Below are positions 47,496-57,053 of a stretch of 64,000 nt of DNA, piece after piece. The DNA is from Anaerocolumna sp. AGMB13025 (GTDB taxonomy: Bacteria > Bacillota > Clostridia > Lachnospirales > Lachnospiraceae), in the NCBI RefSeq assembly GCF_029689925.1, contig NZ_CP121445.1, forward strand, positions 3,952,501 to 4,016,500, written 5' to 3'. Position 1 is the first letter of the stretch. Each line of letters begins with the position of its first letter. The position numbers and the translations under genes are program-made. A model generated the notes under the pieces. The model had not been told where the DNA came from and did not search any database. It was given only the letters and a program-made list of their open reading frames with translations.

Positions 47496-47684
47496 TTATT
47501 TTTGTATAGGTAACCGGCAGTACTTCGATAACTTCTGTGACCATGGAAGCAGGTTATCAATAAATTCATACGAGTTATCATTTTGATGCTGTCTCATGTA
47601 TCTAGCACATAGGTTGAAGTTCAGACCGCTGGCTTTTCTGTCATTAATTCTATGCTTCCATAGTTCAAATGATTTCTGATTCAT
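47496..47684 (-). CDS. Short protein resembling an IS66 TnpA-type N terminus
   Basis: A 62-residue frame with a very good AGGAGG site. The segment LWKHRINDRKASGLNFNLCA resembles the N-terminal W-x-x-R-I-x-D/E-x-x-x-S-G pattern of IS66-family accessory proteins. The rest diverges and no transposase follows, so it may be a remnant. It could equally be an unrelated small protein. Confidence 0.4.
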   Translation of the reverse strand: MNQKSFELWKHRINDRKASGLNFNLCARYMRQHQNDNSYEFIDNLLPWSQKLSKYCRLPIQK

Positions 47685-47841
47685 AAAGTTCCTCCTGGAT
47701 TTATTAATTATTCCCAGAGTAGCTCATGAGTATATCTTTTTCACTACGTCATCTTTTGAAGCACTTACTTTATATACCATTCGTTTGCTACATAAATCGT
47801 TTTATTCTATCTTAAAATATCTCTCATTGTTTTCATCATAT

Positions 47842-47922
47842 CACAAAAAAGCGCAACCCACGGAAACCTTTTCCTTGGATTGCACTAATAGTAATCTTTG
47901 AAATTCGACTACATTCTCTTTA
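47842..47922 (-). repeat. Decayed copy of the efp 3' end and terminator
   Basis: It matches 49940-50025 in order: CACAAAAAAGCGCAACCCA, then a hairpin, then TTCGACTACATTCTCTTT. On the minus strand it even keeps the codons for K-R-M-stop where efp ends K-R-V-stop. No efp coding sequence lies beside it. Confidence 0.75.
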
Positions 47923-48050
47923 TATTGAAATGCTTATTTTACTGGGATTTCATACATTTTTGTTAGCTACGTGTCCACTACGTTCATTTCTCTATATTGC
48001 CTTGCATTAATTCACAGTTGTGAATTAAAATAAATAGTAGATTATGCTTA

Positions 48051-48761
48051 TTAAGGACGATATTCGTCTTTTATAATAGAATATCTCATTCTATCGCTCA
48101 TATCTCTACCAAATCTTCGTAAAGTCCCTTCATAAACAAATCCAGTTTTTATCAGGGCTTGCTTTAGTATTTCTTCGTCGCAGCCGCAATAAGCAAAAGC
48201 AACTAATAGTCCTAATTCATTAAACCCATAATCTAATATTAGTTTAAGTGCCTCAGTGACGTAGTCTATATCGTTAAACTTATGACAAATATGAACTTCC
48301 GCTTCTCTATACCCCTTATATCTGTTTATGTCAACAAGACCAACAACTCCAATAAGTTTTCCTGTTTCCTTTAAAATAACTGGGTACAATTCTTGATACT
48401 CTTTCCATATTTTGATAGAATCTAAGCTATCATTAACTGTCCTAAAATTCAAATAATCAATAAAATGGTTTGATTTTTGTTTCACTTCAAACAAATCGGT
48501 TGCGTCACTTTCGCTCCATTCTCTGACTAATAATCTGTTAGATTCAATGGTTTTCATAATATTCCCTCCAATGTTTAGTAAGTAATCAACAGTAACATGG
48601 AAGTATTTTGCTAAAATCGGCAACATAACTACATCAGGGTATGTTACTGACGTTTCCCATCTTGATATCGTTTGCATGCTAACATTTAGATATTCTGCAA
48701 GTTGATGTTGTGTTATGCCTTTTTTTATTCTTAATTTTTTGATTGATGCTCCAATGTCCAT
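48051..48761 (-). CDS. XRE-type HTH fused to a GNAT acetyltransferase
   Basis: A 236-residue fusion. Residues 1-62 form a Cro/CI helix-turn-helix: KKLRIKKGITQHQLAEYLNV, then SMQTISRWETSVTYPD. Residues 69-236 form a RimJ/RimL-like acetyltransferase with SNRLLVREWSESDATDLFEV, GKLIGVVGLVDIN and TEALKLILDYGFNELGL. Start: ATG at 48761 with AGGAG 8 nt upstream; an ATG at 48767 is too close to that site. A second strong site, GGAGGG (48564-48569), lies 6 nt before an in-frame ATG at 48557, so a separate acetyltransferase may also be made. No terminator was seen immediately after. Confidence 0.85.
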   Translation of the reverse strand: MDIGASIKKLRIKKGITQHQLAEYLNVSMQTISRWETSVTYPDVVMLPILAKYFHVTVDYLLNIGGNIMKTIESNRLLVREWSESDATDLFEVKQKSNHFIDYLNFRTVNDSLDSIKIWKEYQELYPVILKETGKLIGVVGLVDINRYKGYREAEVHICHKFNDIDYVTEALKLILDYGFNELGLLVAFAYCGCDEEILKQALIKTGFVYEGTLRRFGRDMSDRMRYSIIKDEYRP

Positions 48762-48872
48762 ATTCATTACTCCTGATATAAATTTGTAACGTTACAAGAT
48801 GATAATAACTCAAAACCATTTCATCTTCTATATCACAAAACAAGAAAGGGTTAAACATATATGAGATATAAA

Positions 48873-49649
48873 TTAAAATATCTTTCTTGAAATTTTGTTT
48901 AGGTACGGCGCTCTAATAAGTTTTTTTATATCTTGAAAACTAATCACGAACTCTTCATCATGGTTTTGAGTATTAAAAAAGAACGATACTTCTTTTGACT
49001 TTGTTAAATACCAGCAAACGTTTTCATTTATCAGCCCATTTAATACTTCTTTATTGGTATACAGACCATTATAGTTCATTACATCTATTAGCTTATAAGT
49101 GCCCTTTTCGGGCTTTGAGTCGAAATCTCTATCAAAGATGACATTTCCTTTGTACTTAAGAATGGATTTATCTAATTTTATTATATCATTTAATTTCAAA
49201 ACTTTTAACCTATCCAAGTCAATAGTATATGAATATCCCCAAGTATTTGGATGCGCTGCGCCTTTACTATATGCATATACGGCGTACCTAATACTCAGTA
49301 AATGATTATTAGAAAAGCTTGGTTGACACTTAAACTCTAATGTTTGATCTTTCGTGTTTGAAATCGTCTTCAAAATATCACTAACTTTTAGATTTTTATC
49401 TTCCCAAAAATTGAACCAATCCGTAATGTAATTAAAAACTTCATGTTCAAGAAGAAAATTAATTTCTTTTTGCTCTTTAGAGTTTGATAACCCTCTGATT
49501 TGAGGAAACTCAACAATAATCGAATTTCTTTTATAATACTTAATATATACTTGGTAATCTGCTTTTCCACTTGCATATACCATTGTCGGAAAACATTGTA
49601 GCATTATTAATATAAACATAATCCCAATTAAGATAGTGCTCTTTTTCAA
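48873..49649 (-). CDS. Exported DUF4163/DUF3298 (RsiV/PdaC N-terminal-like) protein
   Basis: A 258-residue exported protein. Signal peptide: STILIGIMFILIMLQCF, cleavage near VYASG. A DUF4163-like part with INFLLEHEVFNYITDWF is followed by the DUF3298-like AVYAYSKGAAHPNTWGYSY and LDRLKVLKLNDIIK. Such domains occur in lysozyme-sensing RsiV and PdaC-type deacetylases; here they stand alone. CTTGAAAAAG precedes the ATG; the ribosome site is weak. Function unknown, presumably at the cell surface. It is the last island gene before efp. Confidence 0.78.
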   Translation of the reverse strand: MKKSTILIGIMFILIMLQCFPTMVYASGKADYQVYIKYYKRNSIIVEFPQIRGLSNSKEQKEINFLLEHEVFNYITDWFNFWEDKNLKVSDILKTISNTKDQTLEFKCQPSFSNNHLLSIRYAVYAYSKGAAHPNTWGYSYTIDLDRLKVLKLNDIIKLDKSILKYKGNVIFDRDFDSKPEKGTYKLIDVMNYNGLYTNKEVLNGLINENVCWYLTKSKEVSFFFNTQNHDEEFVISFQDIKKLIRAPYLNKISRKIF

Positions 49650-49939
49650 GGTGATACTCCCCTCAACATATAATATAAATTTTCAACTTTCAATTGATAA
49701 CGATAAGTCTATTGTCCATAATAATTATTCATTATGTGATATAATACATTATTACATATAAAATTACCACTAATTTGTATATAAAATTATTCTCTTGGTT
49801 AAAACCATTTGTATTATTTCAACTTATAATTTTAACTATAATAAAATATCTGGAATTCATTTACTATTTATTAACTACTTGTTAGCTACGGACATTTATT
49901 CAAGCGTTCTTACGTTATCTCTCGCTGCCTATAGCAATA

Positions 49940-49995
49940 CACAAAAAAAGCGCAACCCAAAGAAAACCTTGATTTTCCATGAATTGCGCAATATA
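49940..49995 (-). terminator. Intrinsic terminator of aroK-aroQ-efp
   Basis: On the minus strand TTGCGCAATTC and GGTTGCGC flank a long loop and are followed by TTTTTTTG. It starts about 20 bp after the efp stop. The region 49650-49939 further left holds no gene. Confidence 0.75.
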
Positions 49996-50012
49996 AAATT
50001 CTTGATATTCGA

Positions 50013-50570
50013 CTACACTCTCTTTAAATAATCACCAGTTCTGGTATCAATACTGATCTTGTCCCCTTGTTCCACAAATAATGGAACATAAACCGTTGCA
50101 CCGGTTTCAACAATAGCAGGTTTTGTAGCATTCTGAGCGGTATCACCTTTAAATCCTGGTTCTGTTTCGATAATTACTAATTCTACAAATAAAGGCGGTT
50201 CAATTGCAAATACCTGTCCGTTGTGAGAAAGCATCTTAACCATATCGTTCTCTTTTACAAACTTTAAGGAATCTCCGATGTTATCTTCATTTAAACCAAA
50301 CTGATCATAGGTGTTAACATCCATGAAGTGATATAAGTCTCCGTCTTTATATAAATATTGCATATCAGAACGTTCAATGTGAGCCTGTGGACACTTTTCA
50401 GTTGGTCTGAAAGTTCTTTCCACAACACCGCCGCTCTTGATATTCCTTAATTTTGTTCTTACGAAAGCTGCACCTTTACCAGGTTTTACATGCTGGAATT
50501 CAATTACCTGAAATATATTATTGTCTAATTCGATTGTTAAGCCATTTCTAAAATCGCCTGCTGATACCAT
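50013..50570 (-). CDS. efp: Translation elongation factor P
   Basis: A 185-residue, tRNA-shaped factor that relieves ribosome stalling at polyproline. [15 protein letters not shown] starts the KOW-like domain, with the tip lysine K32 in [16 protein letters not shown]. Two OB domains follow; the C terminus GDYLKRV is typical. AAGGAGG precedes ATG at 50570; the upstream in-frame extension is not supported. The gene ends the yqeG-aroK-aroQ-efp run, an arrangement common in Firmicutes. The modifying enzyme was not seen here. Confidence 0.97.
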   Translation of the reverse strand: MVSAGDFRNGLTIELDNNIFQVIEFQHVKPGKGAAFVRTKLRNIKSGGVVERTFRPTEKCPQAHIERSDMQYLYKDGDLYHFMDVNTYDQFGLNEDNIGDSLKFVKENDMVKMLSHNGQVFAIEPPLFVELVIIETEPGFKGDTAQNATKPAIVETGATVYVPLFVEQGDKISIDTRTGDYLKRV

Positions 50571-50681
50571 ATATGATATTTTCCTCCTTAAATTAACTAC
50601 TCTATAGTTTATCTTATCTGACAAGTTTTTTCAACTATTTTTTATTAAAACGAAAAAATATATACAACTGATTCTACTAAA

Positions 50682-51113
50682 TTACAGCATACTGATTATC
50701 GCATCTACTGCCAAAATATAGCCACTTAGTCCTAATCCTACAATCTGACCGGTACAAACCGGCGCAGTCACAGATACATGTCTGAATTCCTCCCGTTTAT
50801 GGACATTGGATATATGTACTTCGATTTTAGGCATATCCATCGTAGCAAGGGCGTCACGAATTGCATAACTGTAATGGGTAAATGCTCCTGGATTGATTAT
50901 AATTCCCTGAGTTCCATCAAAATATGCCTCTTGTATACGGTCAATGATAGCACCTTCACTGTTGCTTTGAAACGTATCAATGGTGATGTTCTCCTTTTCG
51001 GCTTTTTCACTCAGTAAAGAAAGCAGGTATTTAAAATCCTGATTACCATATATGGTCTTTTCGCGGATTCCCAAAAAATTAAGGTTTGGTCCGTTAATTA
51101 CTAATACTTTCAT
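50682..51113 (-). CDS. aroQ: 3-dehydroquinate dehydratase, type II
   Basis: A 143-residue cytoplasmic enzyme dehydrating 3-dehydroquinate in the shikimate pathway. Motifs: VINGPNLNFLGIREKTIYG (catalytic Tyr at 22), FQSNSEGAIIDRIQEA, INPGAFTHYSYAIRDAL, and EVHISNVHKREEFRHVSV with the catalytic His area. It overlaps the aroK stop by 4 bp (ATGA), implying coupled translation. Length matches the family (about 146). Confidence 0.96.
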   Translation of the reverse strand: MKVLVINGPNLNFLGIREKTIYGNQDFKYLLSLLSEKAEKENITIDTFQSNSEGAIIDRIQEAYFDGTQGIIINPGAFTHYSYAIRDALATMDMPKIEVHISNVHKREEFRHVSVTAPVCTGQIVGLGLSGYILAVDAIISML

Positions 51114-51625
51114 GGCTTAACTCCTGTTCTTTTTATTATTTCATCTATTATATCATCAAAACTTCTGCCATCCGTATTAACTTCCATATGTGCGGCCCTT
51201 TCATAAACAGGTGCTCTGGATGTAAACAGATCCTCCAGTTTTTTAGCCGGATTGTCTCCGCTAAGCAGGGGTCTTGTTGTATCTCCCGCCAGTCGTATAA
51301 GAATCGTTGCTCTGGTAGCTTTTAAGAATATAACTTGTCCCAGCTGCTGTAACAGCTCCGCGTTCCCTGGTTTCATTGGCAGTCCTCCGCCTACAGACAG
51401 TACTGTCTGGTCCATTTTACCAATAAAGCCTTTTATGGTACTGGTTTCTAAATCCCTGAAATAAGCTTCTCCCTCTTTTGCAAAAATACTCTTAATGGTA
51501 CGGTTACAGCTATCCTCAATAAACCGGTCCGTATCTGTAAACCCATAACCAAGCCTTGCAGCCAGCAAGTTACCGACACTGGTCTTACCACAACCCATAA
51601 AACCAATCAAAACAATGTTGCTCAT
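51110..51625 (-). CDS. aroK: Shikimate kinase
   Basis: A 171-residue P-loop kinase phosphorylating shikimate. Walker A is GFMGCGKTSVGN (K14); the substrate-binding DTDRFIEDSCNRTI follows. GEAYFRDLE gives the shikimate Arg, and VLSVGGGLPMKP is the second substrate motif. The lid region has RPLLSGDNP. GAGG lies before the start. It overlaps aroQ. The gap to yqeG is 70 bp. Confidence 0.95.
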   Translation of the reverse strand: MSNIVLIGFMGCGKTSVGNLLAARLGYGFTDTDRFIEDSCNRTIKSIFAKEGEAYFRDLETSTIKGFIGKMDQTVLSVGGGLPMKPGNAELLQQLGQVIFLKATRATILIRLAGDTTRPLLSGDNPAKKLEDLFTSRAPVYERAAHMEVNTDGRSFDDIIDEIIKRTGVKP

Positions 51626-51695
51626 ACCAACCTCTTTTCTACCTCCATTGTCACGATAATATTAATTTTATTTATCTGGTCTTTACATTACCCTT

Positions 51696-52202
51696 TCACT
51701 GTTTCCCTTTGCCGCTTCTTCGGTAAAAATAAAGGACGATTCTTTCCAAATAACGCTTAACCTTAATCTGTATTTCCTTTTCTGGTCCAATGGGCTTTAC
51801 AAAATAACTTTTTATACCGGCAAGTTTTGCCCCATAAATATCTGTAAATAACTGATCACCAATGAATACGGTAGTTTCTCTGTTTGATTTCATCAGCTGC
51901 ATTGCTTTTTTGTAATTTTTCGTTGAGGGCTTGCCTGCTTTGGAGATGTATTTTACCTGAATCTTTTTATTGAAGCGTTTTACCCGTTCCTCACTATTGT
52001 TAGATATCAGGCAGATTAAAAAACCGGTCTGTTTTAATTTCGTCATAAGTTTAATGCATCTGTCATCTGCATCAGCGCCATGTTCGACCAATGTATTATC
52101 TATATCAAAAAGCAGCCCTTTGTAACCTTTCTTATAGAGGGCGTCATAATCAATGTCATAAGCGGAATCTGCCACTTCATCTGGATAAAATATCTGAAAC
52201 AT
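51696..52202 (-). CDS. yqeG: YqeG-family HAD phosphatase
   Basis: A 168-residue HAD superfamily IIIA phosphatase. Motif I is GLLFDIDNTLVEH (D33, D35); motif II is LISNNSEER, and motif III is IGDQLFTDIYGAKLAGI. The C terminus is basic (LERIVLYFYRRSGKGK). GGAGGT precedes the start. It leads the aroK-aroQ-efp run on the same strand. Its substrate is not established from the sequence. Confidence 0.92.
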   Translation of the reverse strand: MFQIFYPDEVADSAYDIDYDALYKKGYKGLLFDIDNTLVEHGADADDRCIKLMTKLKQTGFLICLISNNSEERVKRFNKKIQVKYISKAGKPSTKNYKKAMQLMKSNRETTVFIGDQLFTDIYGAKLAGIKSYFVKPIGPEKEIQIKVKRYLERIVLYFYRRSGKGKQ

Positions 52203-52438
52203 TCCATTACCTCCGGATTATGGTTAATTTTACTTCACATCATTATAGCAGAAACGGGCTGAACTTGGCAAGTCTAACCAACTTCTTTCAGTGTAAAATA
52301 AAACTCTTGTTAATTTTCAGGGATGGTAAAACAAGTAATCCCGTGTTACAATATGCGTAATTATAAAAAAAATATACTTAATTAAACTTTCGTTGTTTTG
52401 AAACGGAAGTTATTATATGGAATCATTAGGAGGAACAT

Positions 52439-53329
52439 ATGTCTGACCACATAGTAAAAAACAAAGAACTCACTCTAAAAATAAACAGTCTTGGAGCTGA
52501 ACTTGTTGCTATTACCGATACGAATTCAAACACAGATTATCTTTGGAATGGTGACCCTACCTTTTGGAAGCGCCATTCTCCTGTCCTTTTCCCCATTGTA
52601 GGAAGTCTTAATAACCAGACTTATATGTATAATGGCAAGGAATATCATCTGCCTCAGCATGGTTTCGCCAGAGATACAGAATTCACTGTAGTATCGGAAA
52701 CTGATTCCGAAATCTGGTTTCGAATCCAAGCCAATGAAGAAACCCTTAAAGTTTATCCCTTCTTATTCACTTTGGAGATTGGGTACCGCCTAATGGGCAG
52801 AAGTATTGATGTTATGTGGAAGGTTAGTAATAACGGAGACTCAAAAATGTATTTTTCCATTGGAGCACACCCGGCATTTATGCTTCCCTTATATAATAAT
52901 CATGACCAGAAGGATTATTATATCGTTTTTGATCATACGAATCCGGTCCGCTATCTCACTATTAACGAGAACGGACTGGCTGTAATGAAACCTATGGAGG
53001 CACAATCTGTCCTTGCTACGGAGAATGGATTCCTAAAATATGATCCCCATATCTTTGATCAGGATGCCCTTATTATTGAGCATGACCAGTATCATGCTGT
53101 TTCTCTGGCTGATCCGGATAAAAAACCTTATGTAACCCTTCGTTTTGATGCACCCTTATTTGGACTTTGGACCCCCTCCGGTAAGAATGCACCTTTTGTA
53201 TGTATTGAACCCTGGTATGGGCGCTGTGACAGCAGCCGTTCTAATGGTAGACTAGAGGATAAGGACTGGATTAATGATCTGGACGCTGGCAAAGTGTTTG
53301 AGGCGTCATATACTATTGATATAGGTTAG
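52439..53329 (+). CDS. Aldose 1-epimerase family protein (LacX-like)
   Basis: A 296-residue galactose-mutarotase-fold protein. Motifs: LGAELVAITDTNSNTDYLW, FWKRHSPVLFPIVGSL, LPQHGFARDTEF (active-site His) and SIGAHPAFMLPL (second His). The C-terminal FVCIEPWYGRCDS carries the catalytic Glu. It likely interconverts sugar anomers, but its substrate is unknown. AGGAGG precedes the ATG. A small inverted repeat (AACTTTCGTT with AAACGGAAGTT) lies at about 52386-52411. It is followed 15 bp later by the amidohydrolase gene. Confidence 0.9.
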   Translation: MSDHIVKNKELTLKINSLGAELVAITDTNSNTDYLWNGDPTFWKRHSPVLFPIVGSLNNQTYMYNGKEYHLPQHGFARDTEFTVVSETDSEIWFRIQANEETLKVYPFLFTLEIGYRLMGRSIDVMWKVSNNGDSKMYFSIGAHPAFMLPLYNNHDQKDYYIVFDHTNPVRYLTINENGLAVMKPMEAQSVLATENGFLKYDPHIFDQDALIIEHDQYHAVSLADPDKKPYVTLRFDAPLFGLWTPSGKNAPFVCIEPWYGRCDSSRSNGRLEDKDWINDLDAGKVFEASYTIDIG

Positions 53330-53344
53330 AAAGGTCGTGATTCC

Positions 53345-54055
53345 ATGAAAAAGCCTATTATCGGGTTGACTCCCCAATATGATTACGAAAGAAACCGAGT
53401 ATGGATAGGTCCTAACTATCTGGGAGCTGTAAAGGCTGCCGGCGGAGTACCCATCTTGCTGCCATTACAGGCAGATAAGGAAGAGCTTGAAGCCGTGTCA
53501 AAGGTTTGTGATGGGTTTTTATTTACGGGAGGGCCGGATATTGACCCTTTCCGCTTTGGTGAAGAGACCGTAAGTCAGTGCGGTGTTGTTATACCAGAAC
53601 GGGACAAAATGGAGGAGGATTTATTTCAGACCGTTATGGAATCTGGTAAACCTATTCTAGGAATCTGCCGGGGTATTCAGGTACTTAATGTATTCTTAGG
53701 CGGAACCTTATATCAGGATATACCTGCCCAGTTTCCGTCTGATTTATCCATAGCCCATTCCCAGCTCTCTGGTAATTCCGTGCTAAGCCACAGTGTTTTA
53801 GTCAAAAAAGGGACCCTGCTTTCTGATATTTTATGTAAGGATTATATTAAAGTAAACAGCTTTCACCATCAGGGAATCAAAGATTTAGCCCCTGTTTTAC
53901 AAACCGCTGGCATATCAATGGATTCCCTGATTGAAGCCGTTTATCTTCCGGAACATAAATTCTTCCTTGGGGTGCAATGGCATCCGGAGCATTTGTATCG
54001 TTCCAATGAAGATGCATTAAAAATATTTCAGTCATTTGTAAATGCTTGTATGTAG
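53345..54055 (+). CDS. Gamma-glutamyl-gamma-aminobutyrate hydrolase-like peptidase C26
   Basis: A 236-residue class I glutamine-amidotransferase-like hydrolase (PuuD type). The nucleophile is C108 in PILGICRGIQVLNVFLGG. The catalytic His lies in GVQWHPEHLY, with the following Glu completing the triad. GFLFTGGPDIDPFRFGEE is typical of the family. The probable role is cleavage of gamma-glutamyl amides; other putrescine-pathway genes are not adjacent. It is second in a unit with the epimerase-like gene. Confidence 0.9.
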   Translation: MKKPIIGLTPQYDYERNRVWIGPNYLGAVKAAGGVPILLPLQADKEELEAVSKVCDGFLFTGGPDIDPFRFGEETVSQCGVVIPERDKMEEDLFQTVMESGKPILGICRGIQVLNVFLGGTLYQDIPAQFPSDLSIAHSQLSGNSVLSHSVLVKKGTLLSDILCKDYIKVNSFHHQGIKDLAPVLQTAGISMDSLIEAVYLPEHKFFLGVQWHPEHLYRSNEDALKIFQSFVNACM

Positions 54056-54071
54056 ATAAAACCCTCAAAAA

Positions 54072-54120
54072 AGTAAGAACCTTCCATTGATTCAAAGAAG
54101 TCGGATGGAGGGTTCTTACT
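54072..54120. terminator. Bidirectional terminator between convergent genes
   Basis: AGTAAGAACC and GGTTCTTACT pair, with inner CCAT/ATGG. T-rich DNA follows on both sides. It lies between the C26 peptidase and ygiQ. Confidence 0.8.
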
Positions 54121-54225
54121 CTTTATGCTTATGAAATTATCCTAATCAGGGTTTTTGTATTTGCAGCATTCTGACATTTTCTACTCAATACAAAATAAAG
54201 TACAAACTACAATTTTATTACCAAA

Positions 54226-56493
54226 TTATCTTTTTACCTTTCCACCCCGCGAATTCTGTCTGTCTTTGCCTCTGCCAGCGATTACCTTCCCGCCATTATT
54301 GGCATTGCGTTTTGTTGATCCCTCTGCTTTCTGTCTTTTGGCAAAGGTCATATCTACAGTTCCACGGTTTTTCACTGTGCCGCTTTGTTTTCCTGTATTG
54401 TTCTGTTTCCCTGTATTGTTCTGTCTCTCTGTATTGCTTTGTCTACCTGCATTGCTTTGTCTACCTGTATTGCTTTCTTTACCATTATAGCTCTGCTTTC
54501 CATGGTTCTGCTTTCCTTCATGGTTCTGCTTATCTTTATTCCATTCTTTTGAGTCGCGGCTCCTTCTATCGTCCGTACCCCTTTGGTTTTGTCCGGAAGT
54601 CTTTGGTAATCTTCCACGACTGTATCTATCAGAACCAGAAGTTCTTGACCTGCCCTCCTGCCTCTTATCTTCTTTATTCTCTAAACGGTGTCCATAATTC
54701 TTAGGACGGATCAGACATTTCTTATCATAACCAATTAAATCCGTACGGTGAGCCAGGGTCAGGGCTTCCACTACCAGGTCATAATTCTTTGGATTGCGAT
54801 ATTGGATTAAGGCTCTTTGCATAGCTTTCTCATGAGGAGTTTTGGGAACATATACTGCCTGCATGGTTCTGGGATCAAGTCCGGTATAATACATACAGGT
54901 CGATATGGTGGAGGGAGTAGGATAAAAATCCTGTACCTGTTCCGGCATATAACCTAAATCTCTTAGATATTCCGCAAGTGCTACAGCCTCCTTTAGAGTT
55001 GAACCCGGATGAGAAGACATAAGATAGGGAACCACGAACTGATTCTTGCCAAGCTTTTCATTGGTTTTTTTATATTTTGCTAAAAATTCTTCATACACCG
55101 AATTCTTAGGTTTACCCATCATCTCCAACACTTTATCACTGATATGCTCCGGTGCTACCTTTAATTGTCCGCTGATGTGATGCTCACACAGTTCATTCAT
55201 AAAGGTTTCATCCTTATCCTTAATCAGATAATCAAAACGGATACCGGACCGGACGAATACTTTTTTTACATTTGGCAGATTCCTTAATTTTCTTAACAGG
55301 GATAGATAATCACTGTGTTCGACCTTAAGGCTTTTACAGGGAGTAGGGAATAAGCACTGCTTATTGATACAGGCACCTTTGCTGTTTTGCTTCTCACAAG
55401 CAGTATGTCTGAAATTTGCAGTTGGTCCTCCTACATCATTAATGTAACCTTTAAAATCCTTGTCCCAGATTAAATGATTTGCCTCGGCCAGTATGGACTC
55501 ATGACTTCTAGTCTGCACAATTCTTCCCTGGTGAAAGGTCAGGGCACAGAAATTACACCCGCCGAAACATCCGCGGTTACTGGTTAAACTAAACTTTAAT
55601 TCTACAATCGCAGGAATTCCACCTAAAGGGATATAAGACGGATGGAAATCTCTCATAAAAGGCAGGGAATAGACCCGGTCCATTTCTGCCTGGGTCAGGG
55701 GTTTCGCTGGAGGGTTTTGAATTACATATTCACTATCTTTATATTTTTCAATTAATCTCTTACCGGAGTAAGGATCTGTATTGGTATACTGGATATAAAA
55801 GCTTTTTGCAAAGGTTTCCTTATTATCTAAAATATCTTGATAAGCCGGAAGGGAAACACCGTCATAAACAGAGGACAAATCCTTCGCTTTATAAACCGTA
55901 CCGTCAATAAAAGTTATATCTTTAACTGCTAATCCACTGTCTAAGGCTTCTGCAATTTCAACGATGGAATGCTCTCCCATTCCATAGGATATGAGATCAG
56001 CCTGGGAATCAAGAAGAATGGAGCGCTTTACTGAATCACTCCAATAATCGTAGTGACCAAGCCTTCGCAAACTGGCTTCAATACCTCCGATAATAATGGG
56101 TGCATTTTTATATGTTTTACGAATCAGGTTACAGTATACAATTGTAGCCCGGTCGGGACGTTTTCCCATTACACCCCCCGGCGAGTAGGCATCCTGAGCC
56201 CTTCTCTTTTTCGCAACCGTATAGTGGTTTACCATGGTATCCATATTGCCGCCGCTTACCAAAAATCCTAGTCTTGGCGTCCCAAGTACCGTTATACTGG
56301 CACTGTCCTTCCAGTCAGGCTGAGAGATTATCCCTACCTTAAAGCCATGGCTTTCCAGTACTCTGCTGATAATAGCAGGACCAAAGGAATGGTGGTCAAC
56401 ATAAGCATCTCCGATTACATAAACAAAGTCACATTGGTCCCATCCTCTTTTGTCCATATCTTCCTTACTAATTGGCAAAAAATCTTTAATCAT
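54226..56493 (-). CDS. YgiQ-family radical SAM protein with repetitive C-terminal tail
   Basis: A 755-residue UPF0313 (YgiQ) protein. The N-terminal domain starts [18 protein letters not shown]. The radical SAM cluster motif is [30 protein letters not shown] and [18 protein letters not shown] are conserved downstream. The catalytic part ends near residue 620. Beyond it an unusual basic, Asn/Gln-rich tail has six-residue repeats ([18 protein letters not shown]) at about 672-700, encoded by roughly 18-bp repeats. The function of YgiQ proteins is unknown. The tail looks disordered and may bind RNA; this is inference. Confidence 0.92.
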   Translation of the reverse strand: MIKDFLPISKEDMDKRGWDQCDFVYVIGDAYVDHHSFGPAIISRVLESHGFKVGIISQPDWKDSASITVLGTPRLGFLVSGGNMDTMVNHYTVAKKRRAQDAYSPGGVMGKRPDRATIVYCNLIRKTYKNAPIIIGGIEASLRRLGHYDYWSDSVKRSILLDSQADLISYGMGEHSIVEIAEALDSGLAVKDITFIDGTVYKAKDLSSVYDGVSLPAYQDILDNKETFAKSFYIQYTNTDPYSGKRLIEKYKDSEYVIQNPPAKPLTQAEMDRVYSLPFMRDFHPSYIPLGGIPAIVELKFSLTSNRGCFGGCNFCALTFHQGRIVQTRSHESILAEANHLIWDKDFKGYINDVGGPTANFRHTACEKQNSKGACINKQCLFPTPCKSLKVEHSDYLSLLRKLRNLPNVKKVFVRSGIRFDYLIKDKDETFMNELCEHHISGQLKVAPEHISDKVLEMMGKPKNSVYEEFLAKYKKTNEKLGKNQFVVPYLMSSHPGSTLKEAVALAEYLRDLGYMPEQVQDFYPTPSTISTCMYYTGLDPRTMQAVYVPKTPHEKAMQRALIQYRNPKNYDLVVEALTLAHRTDLIGYDKKCLIRPKNYGHRLENKEDKRQEGRSRTSGSDRYSRGRLPKTSGQNQRGTDDRRSRDSKEWNKDKQNHEGKQNHGKQSYNGKESNTGRQSNAGRQSNTERQNNTGKQNNTGKQSGTVKNRGTVDMTFAKRQKAEGSTKRNANNGGKVIAGRGKDRQNSRGGKVKR

Positions 56494-56978
56494 ATCTATT
56501 ATTACACGAAACAGCTTATTATAATTTTTAAGCGTTTCTTTCTCCTTTCGTTGGTAGAAGGTAATTGAGCTGAATCTTGCCCACAGGGCAACTGAAACTA
56601 TGAAATTCGTATTAATAGTAGGGTATATTCAGAATACTAAATAGTTTCGCGATTACCAAGGCAGAAGGTAAGCAGGAATCTCGAATCAATCTTATACCTG
56701 TATCCCATATAAGTAATGCGAATTTTTTCAGACCAGAATCTTACCCTTAAGCTGAAGTGATGAGGTTCGTTTCAGCTGTATAATATATTTTAAATCGATA
56801 TAGTTCCGCAGAACAAAGAATCCGATAACAGTCATATCAATATAGTATAACTTATTTACTAGGATTAGTCGATAGTTAATTTAGGAAGGATTCCTGCATT
56901 AAAGGAACATAATATTGAAAGGATGCCAATTAATCAGAGACCTTTCGGTATATATAAGAAAATTGACTTTATAAAATC
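56494..56978. other. Intergenic region without a supported gene
   Basis: No convincing gene. AGCTGAA and TTCAGCT form an inverted repeat near 56752-56778. It should contain the ygiQ promoter on the minus strand. Nothing else was recognised. Confidence 0.5.
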
Positions 56979-57007
56979 AGCCTGCTTTATTCTGGACAAA
57001 GCAGGCT
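56979..57007 (-). terminator. Intrinsic terminator of the PII-like gene
   Basis: AGCCTGCTTT and AAAGCAGGCT form a perfect 10-bp stem with a 9-nt loop. It lies 46 bp after the stop of the PII-like gene; the minus strand continues TGATTTTAT. Confidence 0.8.
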
Positions 57008-57053
57008 TTACATTTATTTAATATCTGTTAATACAATATATTATTAAGCTGCA

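Noticed and set aside
54155..54704. Two long plus-strand ORFs rich in Leu, Phe, Cys and Ser
   Set aside because: They are antisense to the repetitive tail of ygiQ; their apparent repeats are by-products of that tail.
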